Source: an uncultured Clostridia bacterium (GTDB lineage: Bacteria; Bacillota; Clostridia; Oscillospirales; Acutalibacteraceae). Taken from it: 64,000 nucleotides of DNA. Below, in pieces: positions 45,801-54,184 of this stretch (position 1 is the stretch's first letter; every line of letters begins with the position of its first letter). The stretch covers positions 61,503 to 125,502 of the forward strand of contig CALWUU010000013.1 of NCBI GenBank assembly GCA_944384835.1, in the 5' to 3' direction. The notes beneath the pieces are model-generated. The model was not told where the DNA came from. It saw only the letters and a list, made by a program, of their open reading frames with translations, and ran no database searches. The translations under genes and the position numbers were made by a program.

Positions 45801-46319
45801 TATAATGCAATCACTGTCGAATTTAGGAAGTAAAAAATCAAAAGGCTGTATATAACAAGAAAATAGCCCGGGAAATATACGGCCCAATTGACGGCATATT
45901 CCAGTAAATAAAATTTGTGCCGCTGCTTCTTGATCCGTATATCCATGCATTTGCCAATATTTCATTTCTTCTCGTTTTTCCATCGTATCTGTATCCTCAT
46001 GATGTTTCTCAAAACCATCTTTGGAAAATCTTGAGAAAAACGGTTCTGTCGGGAGATACCCGTTTACTTCCATAAACCAAATGGCAACCAAACGATGAAA
46101 CCAAATGCAGGCGCCCTGTTCCGCCATAGACAATAAGTCTGTTTTTTCTATCTGCTTTTGCAATTGAAGAAAGCAATCTTCTTTCACAGGGTCTTTCGGC
46201 AGAAATTTTGGATCCGCTGTTTTTGAATACAGCGCAAGCATTTGTAGTTTATCAAGAATTTCATCTATTAATTTTTTACGCGCCTTTATGGCAAATGTTT
46301 TTAAAACTGCTTTATTCAA
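42846..46319 (-). CDS. pglX: Solitary BREX-type adenine-specific DNA methyltransferase (PglX family)
   Basis: 1157 aa, the length of BREX-1 PglX. The opening NKAVLKTFAIKARKKLIDEI is the family N-terminus. SAM motif I is DPCMGSGH (292-299), and the catalytic motif IV is NPPY (481-484), as in N6-adenine methylases. A long C-terminal target-recognition and helical region follows (about 600-1157), with ENFAVRC and NVGDLPILP landmarks. In BREX, PglX methylates one strand of an asymmetric site and needs other Brx proteins for phage defence. No brxA, brxB, brxC, pglZ or brxL lies in this window. The start is a TTG at 46319 with AGGGAG 8 nt upstream; the longer frame from 46343 includes that box. Confidence 0.87.
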   Translation of the reverse strand: MNKAVLKTFAIKARKKLIDEILDKLQMLALYSKTADPKFLPKDPVKEDCFLQLQKQIEKTDLLSMAEQGACIWFHRLVAIWFMEVNGYLPTEPFFSRFSKDGFEKHHEDTDTMEKREEMKYWQMHGYTDQEAAAQILFTGICRQLGRIFPGLFSCYIQPFDFLLPKFDSDCIIYEFFSLPKEDFVLSQGGQVEMIGWLYQYFHTERKEQTFALLQQNIKITKERIPAATQLFTPDWIVCYMVENSVGKLWLEQHPNPELEGKWTYYLKPNDNTETQKIRKTELRPQDITILDPCMGSGHILVYAFDILMDIYSAEGYTSKEAAKQIIAHNLYGLEIDDSVSELAHFAIMMKARFYDETILEDAHHVHICSIQESNEMSDNMRQEFWQQFSVLEEEERLAIDLVLDTFQDAKTYGSCLQMTQRFQPDFYEKTARKLHEIATDSTFDCNLEQWAIINQWFPLLISLLQQAALLTKTYLVTITNPPYMGKKSLNKKISSFLEANYPNGKSELYAAFILRCKAFTKEFGCFSMVTMHTWMFLTSFQKLRLEILKHNHIESMVHTGAATFEELNSFNVLASAFVIRKSELEKSDSLFIRLTDYLNTDEKINEYFQSKNQYFIKQTAFYSVPGAPFVYWASANAIQAFQKGTPLSVISAPRVGMQTGNNELFVRYWHEIDITKFYDKAKTLSDAIASGAKWFPYNKGGNFRKWYGMNEYVVDWENGGEALRRYSKAILRNEQDYFKAGITWSLFGFENFAVRCKTEGFLFDVSGSSMFPQEEQTAEILGFLCSKVAFYFLSLLAPTVNFQAGNVGDLPILPLKEQREAFIHLVEENCRISKEDWDDFETSWNFKGHPFMQIHLKYQENDLEVCYQIWKQQADSRYEKLKQNEEEINQILILLYQLEDRVTPEVIDRDIAVRKADSVRDVKLFLSYLVGCLFGRYHPLKEGIWYAGSEWNSQTVHEYAVKRNCLILKENELSYGQDDLASRLFELIEDLFGSERLEHNLAFIANALDSNTLDARQTIRTYLWRDFYKEHIRLYQKHPIYWQLNSGADSGYKALIYIHRTNQEDLYEILNQLNQYEEQLEQQIMEQEVCGEKKKNRYMEKRNELYRYRRAYQASIERLSCISLDDGVKQNYAKFQNLSVADENGDTYLVSLFTKI

Positions 46320-46356
46320 AACAAACGCTCCCTTTAGCTGCATACTTATGATAAAT

Positions 46357-46408
46357 ATTATACCTTTTTCGACAGAAATTTGCTATTTTTTTAAAACAGT
46401 ATTATAAT
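46357..46408. promoter_or_regulatory. Divergent pglX/fabV promoter region
   Basis: For fabV (plus): TTGCTA (46380-46385), 17-nt spacer, TATAAT (46403-46408). For pglX (minus): TATAAT at 46357-46362 without a good -35. The two start regions are under 60 bp apart, so a regulator of one could affect the other. Confidence 0.6.
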
Positions 46409-46467
46409 AAAAATATTATTTTTAAGTGAAATGAATTGGAAACGAACGATAATCAGGAGGATATTTT

Positions 46468-47649
46468 ATGATCATTGAGCCTAAGGTGCGCGGATTTATC
46501 TGCACAACTTCTCATCCTGAAGGATGCAAAGAAAATGTAAGAAAACAAATTGCATATATAAAAAATCACCCCAAATGTAATGGACCAAAAAAAGTTCTGG
46601 TAATTGGTGCAAGTACAGGTTACGGTCTTGCTTCCCGCATTGCTTCTACTTATGGCTGCGATGCCGCTACCATTGGAGTTATTTTTGATAAACCTGCCAG
46701 CGGTTCTCGTACTGCAACAGCAGGATGGTATAATACTGCCGCATTTGAAACATTTGCTGCAAAAGACGGTTACTACGCAAAAACCATAAATGGAGACGCG
46801 TTTTCCATGGAAACAAAACAACAAACCATTGATTTGATTAAACAAGATCTTGGACAAATTGATTTTGTAGTATATAGTCTTGCCGCACCAAAACGTACAA
46901 CAGCAGACGGAACCACCTATACCTCCGTTTTAAAATGTACAGGTGAAGATTTTGTAAATACCACCGTAGATTTAAAAACAAAAGAGATTGTCGAAGTTAC
47001 AGTGCCAAAAGCAACGGAACAAGAAATTCACGATACCATTAAAGTAATGGGCGGCGAAGATTGGAAAGACTGGATGACCGCTTTAAACGAAGCCGGAGTA
47101 TTGGCTGAGAATACCGTAACGGTTGCTTATTCTTATATCGGTCCTGAACTGACTTATCCCATGTACCATAAAGGTACACTTGGAGCCGCAAAAGCACATC
47201 TATTAAAAACCGCTCAAGAAATGACAAAAGAGTTTTCCAATATTAACGCGTATGTTTCTGTTAATAAGGCTTTGGTAACCCAAGCCAGTGCTGCTATTCC
47301 GGTAGTACCGCTTTACATTGCTGTGTTATATCGTATTATGGAGAAAAAGCAAATACACGAAAATGCAATTGAACAGATAGAACGTATGTATCAAGAAAAA
47401 TTATTCGTTGACACTCCCGTATTGGATGAAACAGGTCAAATACGCATGGACGATTGGGAACTGCGGGAAGACGTACAGTCCGAAATCAAAGCATTTTGGG
47501 ATAAATTATATGCTCATGAAATTCCTGACTTCTCCTATATTGATGAATATTGGGTTGCATTCAGACAACTCTTTGGATTTGATTTACCAAATGTAGATTA
47601 CAGCAAAGACGTTGACCCGAATGTTGCAATTCCTTCCATTCAAGATTAG
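46468..47649 (+). CDS. fabV: FabV-type trans-2-enoyl-CoA/ACP reductase (NADH)
   Basis: 393 aa, the single-chain FabV/TER family. The NAD-binding loop is IGASTGYG (46-53), and the catalytic Tyr-x8-Lys is Tyr233...Lys242 in YHKGTLGAAK. SLAAPKRT and NVNKALVTQASAAIP-type segments agree. The enzyme reduces trans-2-enoyl thioesters with NADH; in fermenters the Treponema-type TER turns crotonyl-CoA into butyryl-CoA without flavin bifurcation, while in others FabV acts in fatty-acid synthesis. Neither butyrate nor fab genes are beside it, so the role is open. AGGAGGA precedes the ATG. Divergent from pglX; followed by a hairpin, then mutY. Confidence 0.94.
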   Translation: MIIEPKVRGFICTTSHPEGCKENVRKQIAYIKNHPKCNGPKKVLVIGASTGYGLASRIASTYGCDAATIGVIFDKPASGSRTATAGWYNTAAFETFAAKDGYYAKTINGDAFSMETKQQTIDLIKQDLGQIDFVVYSLAAPKRTTADGTTYTSVLKCTGEDFVNTTVDLKTKEIVEVTVPKATEQEIHDTIKVMGGEDWKDWMTALNEAGVLAENTVTVAYSYIGPELTYPMYHKGTLGAAKAHLLKTAQEMTKEFSNINAYVSVNKALVTQASAAIPVVPLYIAVLYRIMEKKQIHENAIEQIERMYQEKLFVDTPVLDETGQIRMDDWELREDVQSEIKAFWDKLYAHEIPDFSYIDEYWVAFRQLFGFDLPNVDYSKDVDPNVAIPSIQD

Positions 47650-47652
47650 ACA

Positions 47653-47685
47653 AAAGGCTGTCCCTGCTGAGACAGCCTTTCCTTT
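47653..47685 (+). terminator. Terminator after fabV
   Basis: AAAGGCTGTC/GACAGCCTTT 10-bp stem, 8-nt loop, followed by CCTTTTCC; the T-run is imperfect, so some read-through into mutY is possible. Confidence 0.7.
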
Positions 47686-47714
47686 TCCAATCTGAAACGA
47701 AAGGAAGCATTATC

Positions 47715-48785
47715 ATGAATTCACCACTTTCATATATTGTTACTCCTCTGTTAAACTGGTACCAGACATACGCCCGCACTCTACCTTGGCGGCAGTCACC
47801 CAGCGCATATCATATTTGGGTATCCGAAATTATGCTGCAGCAAACCCGCGTGGAAGCAGTAAAAGCATATTACAACCGCTTTACCGCAGAACTTCCAACC
47901 ATTGCAGATTTAGCCGCATGTGAAGAAGAAAAATTGCTAAAGCTTTGGGAAGGTCTTGGATATTACAATCGTGTACGAAATATGCAAAAAGCCGCAGTAC
48001 AAATCATGTCACAATACCATGGAGAAATGCCTCGCTCTTATGAGGAATTGCTGAAATTACCCGGAATCGGTTCCTATACGGCAGGCGCTGTGGCTTCCAT
48101 TGCATATGGAATTCCTGTTCCCGCAGTAGATGGCAACGTGTTGAGAGTCATTACTCGTATTACCGCAAACTATGGAGACATTACAAAGCAAACTGCCAAA
48201 GAAGAAATTACAAAACAGCTGCGAACTGTTATACCAAAACAGCATGCAGGAGATTTTAATCAAGCTTTGATGGAACTTGGCGCTACCGTTTGCATTCCAA
48301 ACGGAGAACCGCAATGTTTTGTGTGTCCTGTGCAGGCATACTGTAAAGCATTTCAAGAGGGTTTAACAACAGAACTTCCAATCAAATCGAAAAAGAAGCC
48401 AAGGCGTATCGAAGATAAAACCGTACTGCTGCTCATTTCAGAGCATGCTGTTGCGCTGCAAAAGCGCAAAGCCAATCAAGTGCTGGCAGGATTATGGCAG
48501 TTTCCCAATGTAGAAGGTCACCTTTCCCCACATTCTGTACAGTCACAACTGGAACAATGGAATGTACCTGTAAAACAGATATTAGAAAGCAAGCAATCAA
48601 AGCATATTTTTACACACATAGAATGGCATATGAACAGCTATCTTATTTTTTGTGATGCACAGGCAATTGATAACTGCGACCAATTTGAATGGATGATGAA
48701 ACAAGATGTGGAACACATTGCAATTCCTACTGCATTTCAGCCATTTTTGTCTGTAATAACACCATACTTAGAACAAGAAAACTGA
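47715..48785 (+). CDS. mutY: A/G-specific adenine DNA glycosylase
   Basis: 356 aa. MutY removes adenine paired with 8-oxoguanine. The catalytic Glu38 (SEIMLQQTRV) and Asp139 (AVDGNVLRV) flank the helix-hairpin-helix LPGIGSYTAGAV (115-126). The [4Fe-4S] site is C-x7-C-x2-C-x5-C (CIPNGEPQCFVCPVQAYC), with one more residue in the first gap than in E. coli; similar spacing is, as I recall, usual in Clostridia. A Nudix-like C-terminal domain (about 230-356, GLWQFPNVEGH) reads 8-oxoG. AAAGGAAG lies before the ATG. It may be co-transcribed with fabV by read-through. Confidence 0.94.
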   Translation: MNSPLSYIVTPLLNWYQTYARTLPWRQSPSAYHIWVSEIMLQQTRVEAVKAYYNRFTAELPTIADLAACEEEKLLKLWEGLGYYNRVRNMQKAAVQIMSQYHGEMPRSYEELLKLPGIGSYTAGAVASIAYGIPVPAVDGNVLRVITRITANYGDITKQTAKEEITKQLRTVIPKQHAGDFNQALMELGATVCIPNGEPQCFVCPVQAYCKAFQEGLTTELPIKSKKKPRRIEDKTVLLLISEHAVALQKRKANQVLAGLWQFPNVEGHLSPHSVQSQLEQWNVPVKQILESKQSKHIFTHIEWHMNSYLIFCDAQAIDNCDQFEWMMKQDVEHIAIPTAFQPFLSVITPYLEQEN

Positions 48786-49114
48786 ATGATACATTAGAAT
48801 CTTTTTGCTAAGATATAAGATAACAATTTTATGCTATAACATTGTCATCTAACAAATACTGACAGATATTACAAAATTATTGTTGATCCATTTTTCATTA
48901 AAATCTTGCCTGAAAACATATGATACCGGCATTGCAAATTCCAATGAATTGATTTGTGTACGGCACATCTTGAAAATACACAAAGATATTACGTCTATAA
49001 TAACGAATATTGCTTTTATCATTTGCAGAGGATTTTCATCAACCATTATGATAAGAGAAACAATAGCTTCATGATATCCTATTACAAACATAGCTTCTTA
49101 TGCTAAAGACATAG
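48786..49114. other. Intergenic stretch with short unassigned frames
   Basis: Between mutY and the glpK terminator there are overlapping open frames of 64 (plus, 48880-49074) and 80 codons (minus, 48849-49091). Neither has a ribosome binding site or recognisable sequence. I treat it as non-coding, possibly decayed. Confidence 0.45.
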
Positions 49115-49154
49115 AAAATCGCCAACGGCATTTATAAAATGCTGTTGGCGATTT
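49115..49154 (-). terminator. Terminator of glpK
   Basis: AAAATCGCCAACGGCATTT pairs with AAATGCTGTTGGCGATTT (one G-T) around a 4-nt loop; a T-rich tail lies on the minus side. Confidence 0.85.
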
Positions 49155-49176
49155 CTCTTATATTACAAATACAAAA

Positions 49177-50679
49177 TTAAATAAAGTTTTCATCTGTTTC
49201 CCATGCCCGCGCTCTCTCAACTGCTCTATGCCACTGATGCAATTTCAATTCTCTTTCTTCTTTGCTCATAGAACCTTGAAAAATTCTGCCGACAGTTGTA
49301 TTTTGCATTAATTCTTGTTTGTCTTTCCAATAACCAACTGCCAACCCTGCAAGATAGGCTGCTCCCAATGCCGTCGTTTCAATTTCTTCAGGACGCAGTA
49401 CAGAAATATCCAATAAATCTGCCTGAAACTGCATGATAAAATTATTTGCGGAAGCGCCGCCGTCTACTTTTAATTGCACAATATTTTGTCCGACATCTGC
49501 CTCCATGGCACGTATAACATCATATGTTTGGAAGGCAATCGCTTCCAAAACAGCTCTTACAATATGAGCGCGGTTACTTCCACGTGTTAACCCCAATAAC
49601 ATCCCTCTTGCATAAGCATCCCAATAAGGAGCGCCAAGTCCTGAAAATGCAGGAACCATGTAGACACCATTTGTATGTTCTACTTCCTGCGCAATATATT
49701 CAGATTCGTCTACCGTTTTCAGCAGCCTCATCTCATCACGCAGCCATTGTACAGAGGCTCCTGCGGTAAACACACTGCCTTCTAACACATACTCAACGTT
49801 CTCATCGGTGCTGGCTGCGACAGTCGTCAACAGCTTATGGTCGGAAACAACAGGTTTCTTTCCCGTATGCATTAGCAAAAAGCAGCCTGTTCCATATGTA
49901 TTTTTCGCACATCCGCTTTCAAAACAGCATTGACCAAATAAAGCTGCCTGCTGGTCGCCTGCGGCAGAAGCAATCGGAATTTCTATGCCAAAAATATCAC
50001 GTTTCGTCATTCCATATATATGCGATGACGGTTTTACATCCGGAAGCATCGTTTGCGGTATGTTGAAATATTCTAAAATTTCTTTGTCCCAACATAGTTG
50101 ATGTATATTAAACATCATGGTTCTGGATGCATTGGAATAATCCGTTACAAACTGTTTTCTTCCCGTTAAATTCCAAATGAGCCAGGTATCTACCGTTCCA
50201 AATAACAAGTTTCCTTTTTCCGCTTGCTCCTGTGCGCCGAGTACATTTTGAAGAATCCATTGAACTTTGGCAGCTGAAAAATACGCGTCGGGTATCAAAC
50301 CGGTTTTACTGCGAATCATATCCGCCAAGCCATCTTTTTCAAGTCGTTCTATTTGTTCAGCGGTTCTTCTGCATTGCCACACAATAGCAGGATACACAGG
50401 CTCTCCTGTGTTCTTATCCCACACAATTGTAGTTTCTCGTTGATTTGTAATACCAATTGCTGATATTTGCTGTGCTGTAATTGGGGTTTGTCTCAACACA
50501 GTTTTGGCTGCTTCTAATTGTGATGATAAAATTTCCATTGGATTGTGTTCTACCCAACCCGCTTTCGGATAACTCTGCTGAATTTGTTTTTGCGCCATAC
50601 CGCAAATTTTACCTTCATGATTAAATAAAATACAACGGGAACTTGTAGTTCCCTGATCAAACGCCATAATATATTGCAT
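49177..50679 (-). CDS. glpK: Glycerol kinase
   Basis: 500 aa FGGY-family kinase making glycerol 3-phosphate from glycerol and ATP. The ATP loop [13 protein letters not shown] (7-19), substrate residues in [17 protein letters not shown] and the [16 protein letters not shown] and DGGASAN motifs are all present. The region corresponding to the HPr-phosphorylated His of enterococcal GlpK reads [11 protein letters not shown] and has no His, so PTS stimulation by that route is unlikely. No glpF or glpD is adjacent. The upstream gap holds ATTCC-n6-GGAAT (50724-50739) and AATCCA/TGGATT dyads that might be operators. Confidence 0.96.
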   Translation of the reverse strand: MQYIMAFDQGTTSSRCILFNHEGKICGMAQKQIQQSYPKAGWVEHNPMEILSSQLEAAKTVLRQTPITAQQISAIGITNQRETTIVWDKNTGEPVYPAIVWQCRRTAEQIERLEKDGLADMIRSKTGLIPDAYFSAAKVQWILQNVLGAQEQAEKGNLLFGTVDTWLIWNLTGRKQFVTDYSNASRTMMFNIHQLCWDKEILEYFNIPQTMLPDVKPSSHIYGMTKRDIFGIEIPIASAAGDQQAALFGQCCFESGCAKNTYGTGCFLLMHTGKKPVVSDHKLLTTVAASTDENVEYVLEGSVFTAGASVQWLRDEMRLLKTVDESEYIAQEVEHTNGVYMVPAFSGLGAPYWDAYARGMLLGLTRGSNRAHIVRAVLEAIAFQTYDVIRAMEADVGQNIVQLKVDGGASANNFIMQFQADLLDISVLRPEEIETTALGAAYLAGLAVGYWKDKQELMQNTTVGRIFQGSMSKEERELKLHQWHRAVERARAWETDENFI

Positions 50680-50849
50680 GAAAAACCTCTTATAACCATA
50701 AGCTTTCTTTCAGGAATAGTTTCATTCCTATCATGGAATTGGAATCATTTTAATCCATATCATGTGGATTTATCTTATCATAATTATAAAAAATAAATTT
50801 TCTTAAATAGAATTATAAAAAGTGAAACATAATCGTTGATCATCCTTCA

Positions 50850-50881
50850 AAGAAAAACAGCCTGCTGATAAAACAGACTGT
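50850..50881 (-). terminator. Terminator of the peptide/nickel-type ABC operon
   Basis: On the minus strand ACAGTCTG pairs with CAGGCTGT (one G-T) around TTTTATCAG-type loop sequence, followed by TTTTTCTTT. Confidence 0.7.
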
Positions 50882-50887
50882 AATCAA

Positions 50888-51661
50888 TTAAGAAACTTCG
50901 TCTTGCAGCGACCAATAAGATTCAATATCTGTACCTGCCGCAATCAATCTCTTTGTAAACGTATTTTGCGGAGCATGCAAAATATCAAATGTTTTTCCTT
51001 GCTCTATAATTTTTCCGTCATGCATCACAGCAATGGTATCACAAATAGACTCTGCTAAAGTAATATCATGTGTCACCAACAAAATAGCAGTATTGGTCTT
51101 CTGAGCGGCGTAACGAATGATTTTCGCAATATCTCCCTTTACATGTGAATCCAGCATAGATGTCGGCTCGTCCAAAGCAAGAAAACTTGGAGATAAAATA
51201 AGCGCTCTGGCAATACTGACTCTTTGTCTTTCACCGCCGCTTAACTGATGAGGATATCGCTGTCTATAAGTATCATAATCCAAATGCACATACTCCATCA
51301 TTTGTTTGATTTCTTCCGTACAATCTTTTAATCTGCGTTTTCGTTTGGTATACAACAAAGGTTCTGCAATAATCCGTTCCACTCGATATGCAGGACACAG
51401 AGAATCATAAGGATCTTGTGCAACAAACCCCGCCAATTCCTTTTTCTCAACATATCCGGAAGTGGGTTTTACCAATCCCAGTATAATTTTTAAAAGTGTA
51501 CTTTTTCCACAGCCGCTTGCGCCTATAATCCCCAGTGTTTCTCCTTCATTCAAACGAAAAGATATTCCATCTAAAGCGTTTAATCTTGTTTGTTTATTTC
51601 CTTTGGTTTTTCGGACACGATACACTTTTTTAATCTCTTGGACAGATAATACTTGTTTCAT
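50888..51661 (-). CDS. ABC transporter ATPase, OppF/NikE-type
   Basis: 257 aa. Walker A GASGCGKSTLLK, signature LSGGERQRVSIARAL, Walker B LALDEPTSMLD and H-loop VTHD are complete. It is the last gene of a five-gene family-5 importer. The chain lacks most of the C-terminal extension of true OppF proteins (over 300 aa), so it resembles NikE-like subunits more in size. The ATG overlaps the previous gene by 4 nt. Substrate specificity is set by the binding protein and cannot be read here. Confidence 0.9.
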   Translation of the reverse strand: MKQVLSVQEIKKVYRVRKTKGNKQTRLNALDGISFRLNEGETLGIIGASGCGKSTLLKIILGLVKPTSGYVEKKELAGFVAQDPYDSLCPAYRVERIIAEPLLYTKRKRRLKDCTEEIKQMMEYVHLDYDTYRQRYPHQLSGGERQRVSIARALILSPSFLALDEPTSMLDSHVKGDIAKIIRYAAQKTNTAILLVTHDITLAESICDTIAVMHDGKIIEQGKTFDILHAPQNTFTKRLIAAGTDIESYWSLQDEVS

Positions 51662-52335
51662 AAATTCACCTGCCTGTCACAAAAAGCTTCTGCAATCCTA
51701 TGGTCATGACTGATAAATAAAATAGATGTATTTTCTTTTGCTTTAATTTCCATGAGAGTTTTTAAAATATCTGCTTCTACAATAACATCCAATCCTGTAG
51801 TGGCTTCATCTAAGATCAATAATTCCGGTGACAGCATAATTGCCACCGCAATAGCCGCGCGCTGTCTCATACCGCCGCTTAATTCATGGGGATAACAATT
51901 TAAAACGCGTTCTTCCAAATGCACCATAGACATCAGTTGTAATTTTCTTTCTTTTTTCTCTGCCTTGGATAGATTTGGTATATGTACATGATACATTTCG
52001 TCCAATGTTTTTCCAATGGTGTATACGGGATTAAAGGAATTCATAGAGGACTGTGGTACTAAGGCCAGTTTTTTCCAACGGATTTCTCTCCACTGCCTTT
52101 CACTGCAGGTAACTAAGTCCAGTCCTTCATACATAATTTTCCCGGTAGCAGAGCCTCCCATAGAACGAATTCGCCCCATAATGGTCCATACAACCGTACT
52201 TTTTCCGCAGCCGGAATTTCCATGTAAACAGAGCGTCTCTCCTTTTTTTAAATCAAACGATAAAGAATTGACACTGCAGCTGCTTTGATTTTTATATCGC
52301 ACTGATAAATTTTGTACTGACAGTATCGTACTCAT
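51658..52335 (-). CDS. ABC transporter ATPase, OppD/NikD-type
   Basis: 225 aa. Walker A GNSGCGKSTVVW, signature LSGGMRQRAAIAVAI, Walker B LLILDEATTGLD and H-loop ISHD. It pairs with the OppF-type ATPase on the cytoplasmic side. It is markedly shorter than classical OppD (about 330 aa), ending soon after the H-loop, so the oligopeptide-type C-terminal domain is missing. Overlaps of 4 nt on both sides show tight coupling with oppC- and oppF-type genes. Confidence 0.9.
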   Translation of the reverse strand: MSTILSVQNLSVRYKNQSSCSVNSLSFDLKKGETLCLHGNSGCGKSTVVWTIMGRIRSMGGSATGKIMYEGLDLVTCSERQWREIRWKKLALVPQSSMNSFNPVYTIGKTLDEMYHVHIPNLSKAEKKERKLQLMSMVHLEERVLNCYPHELSGGMRQRAAIAVAIMLSPELLILDEATTGLDVIVEADILKTLMEIKAKENTSILFISHDHRIAEAFCDRQVNL

Positions 52336-53153
52336 ACAGCCGCCTCCATTTCAGGATCCATATTTCCTTCAATCATATATCCAACCAACATCAATCCAAA
52401 GCTTAAAATCGCAATACAAATTCCCGGCGGAATTACCCACCATAACCAAGCATCTGTCATAAACGCGTCTTTTGCCTGAGCATAGTAGAGCATAGAGCCC
52501 CAGCTTTTGATGGTTGGTTCTCCCAATCCTAAAAAGCTTAAAGCTGCCTCAGATAATATAGAAGCTTTGATTCTCAAAATAAGCTGATATGTTACCAAAG
52601 GAAGCAATTCTCTGATGACATGAGTGCGAATGACATACCAATGACTGACCCCCATTGCTTGAATGGACAAAATATATTCTCTGCTGCGCATTTTCATAGT
52701 TTGTGAACGTAAGATACGGGCAATTTCCGCCCAAGATACCAACCCTAATATCAAAGACATGGAAATAAAGCCTTTGGGTAAAAATGCTGTTAATACAATC
52801 ACCAATGGCAAATAAGGTATTGTAATAAAAAATGAAGTGATTTTCATTAAGATACTGTCCAGCACTCCTCCAAACCAACCGGAAAGAATCCCTACAACAA
52901 TACCAATACCTGCTGCAATTGCAGCAGATGTCAAGCCAACCAGCAAAGAATACTGGGCTCCATATACCAGTTCACTGAAAATGTCATACCCCACGTCATT
53001 GGTGCCCAGTAAAAATTCTGCGCTTGGCTTTGTATAAGAAGGTCCTACAACTGTGTTTGGGTCATACGGTGCGATAAGAGGAGCAAAAATTGCCAAACAT
53101 GCAATGAAAGCGATTAAAATAAGTCCCACAATACCAATTGCTTTATTTTTCAT
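52332..53153 (-). CDS. ABC transporter permease, OppC/DppC-type
   Basis: 273 aa. An N-terminal membrane helix (about 7-29) is followed by FAPLIAPYDPNTVVGP, the segment typical of OppC, then five helices and the ATPase-contact EAA loop (LSEAALSFLGLGEPTIKSWG region). It overlaps the upstream permease gene by 11 nt and the ATPase gene by 4 nt. It is the second channel subunit of the importer. The substrate is not identifiable from this protein. Confidence 0.92.
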   Translation of the reverse strand: MKNKAIGIVGLILIAFIACLAIFAPLIAPYDPNTVVGPSYTKPSAEFLLGTNDVGYDIFSELVYGAQYSLLVGLTSAAIAAGIGIVVGILSGWFGGVLDSILMKITSFFITIPYLPLVIVLTAFLPKGFISMSLILGLVSWAEIARILRSQTMKMRSREYILSIQAMGVSHWYVIRTHVIRELLPLVTYQLILRIKASILSEAALSFLGLGEPTIKSWGSMLYYAQAKDAFMTDAWLWWVIPPGICIAILSFGLMLVGYMIEGNMDPEMEAAV

Positions 53154-54111
53154 TTTTTACCCCCAGCCCCGGATCAAGTCTTTTATATAACAAATCTGCC
53201 AAGAACGACATCACAATGACCATAATTGATACCACTAAAAAAGAATACTGCATTAACGGGTAGTCTCTCCCTGAAACCGCCTGGAACATTAAGGAGCCTA
53301 ACCCAGGATAGGAGAAAACAGTCTCAACTACTACCGAACCGCTTAGTATGTAACCCAAATCCATCATAAAGACTGTAAAAACAGGAATCAGAGCATTACG
53401 CATGACATAGCAAAACTGAACTCGTTTCTTTGGAATGCCTCTGACACGAGCCATACTTACATAATCTTGATTAATGGTTTTCAATACGCTGTAGCGGGAA
53501 GTCGTGAAAAACGTCATCAAAGAAGTAATGACCAGAGTGAACAATGGTAACGCCAGATGATGCAGAACATCTCCAATGGCAGCAAACCAACTGTTATTTT
53601 GAAACATACTATATGCCCCGTAAATCGGGAACCAGTTTAATTTTACTCCAAATGTAGAAAGAAGTACCATACCAATCCAGAATACAGGCAGAGAGCTTAA
53701 CAAAGTTAGTATCAATACAATAGGAAGATCTTTCCGTTTTTTCCTTAAAAATGCGGAAGCTGCTCCCAGCAAAGTTCCTATTAAGGTAGAGAGTATTAAA
53801 TTACAGCCTGCCAATAATAAAGTCCAAGGAAGCGCCTGCAGCATAAGATTAACAATCGGTTGTTTTTTTACATAAGAATTTCCCCATTGGAAGGTCACTA
53901 AATTTTTTAAGTAGATTAAAAATTGTTCACCCAATGATTTATCCAAATTGTAAGAAGACATCAATCGGTCCCGTTCATCTTCCGTCATCTGACCTGCTTC
54001 TTCGCCTGCCAGAGTTGCAATGGGTGAACCCGGCAGCATTCTGGGCAAGAAAAAATTCAAGGTGATAATCGCTATAATCATAATAACATAATGAAAAACT
54101 TTACTTTTCAA
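53143..54111 (-). CDS. ABC transporter permease, OppB/DppB-type
   Basis: 322 aa. The opening VFHYVIMIIAIITLNFFLPRMLPGSP is the normal DppB start, followed by the QFLIYLKNLVTFQWGNSY and SRYSVLKTINQDYVSMARVRGIP landmarks and six membrane helices. The start is a TTG at 54111 with AAAGGGG 8 nt upstream. The longer frame from 54174 would be translated from the intercistronic hairpin and adds 21 unlike residues, so it is rejected. It overlaps the next permease by 11 nt. Confidence 0.9.
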   Translation of the reverse strand: MKSKVFHYVIMIIAIITLNFFLPRMLPGSPIATLAGEEAGQMTEDERDRLMSSYNLDKSLGEQFLIYLKNLVTFQWGNSYVKKQPIVNLMLQALPWTLLLAGCNLILSTLIGTLLGAASAFLRKKRKDLPIVLILTLLSSLPVFWIGMVLLSTFGVKLNWFPIYGAYSMFQNNSWFAAIGDVLHHLALPLFTLVITSLMTFFTTSRYSVLKTINQDYVSMARVRGIPKKRVQFCYVMRNALIPVFTVFMMDLGYILSGSVVVETVFSYPGLGSLMFQAVSGRDYPLMQYSFLVVSIMVIVMSFLADLLYKRLDPGLGVKNEK

Positions 54112-54129
54112 GGGTATTCCCCTTTCCCC

Positions 54130-54165
54130 AAAAACAGGGTGTACGAGATTCCTCATACCACCCTG
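54130..54165 (-). terminator. Intercistronic terminator-like hairpin after the binding-protein gene
   Basis: On the minus strand a 13-bp stem with one bulged G (54135-54165), then TTTTT, lies between the binding-protein stop (54185) and the permease start (54111). It should let only part of the transcripts continue, giving an excess of binding protein. Confidence 0.8.
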
Positions 54166-54184
54166 CTCTTTCATGTATTTCTAA

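Noticed and set aside
42846..46319. A complete BREX defence island around pglX
   Set aside because: Neighbours on both sides are lysozyme, fabV and mutY. No BrxA, BrxB, BrxC, PglZ or BrxL homologue appears in any frame within the window.
48301..48350. Abnormal Fe-S cysteine spacing in MutY as a defect
   Set aside because: The C-x7-C-x2-C-x5-C pattern differs from E. coli by one residue, but I recall similar spacing in other Clostridia, and all four Cys are present.
54112..54174. N-terminal extension of the OppB-type permease
   Set aside because: It would be encoded by the intercistronic hairpin. The TTG at 54111 has a good ribosome binding site and gives the normal membrane start.
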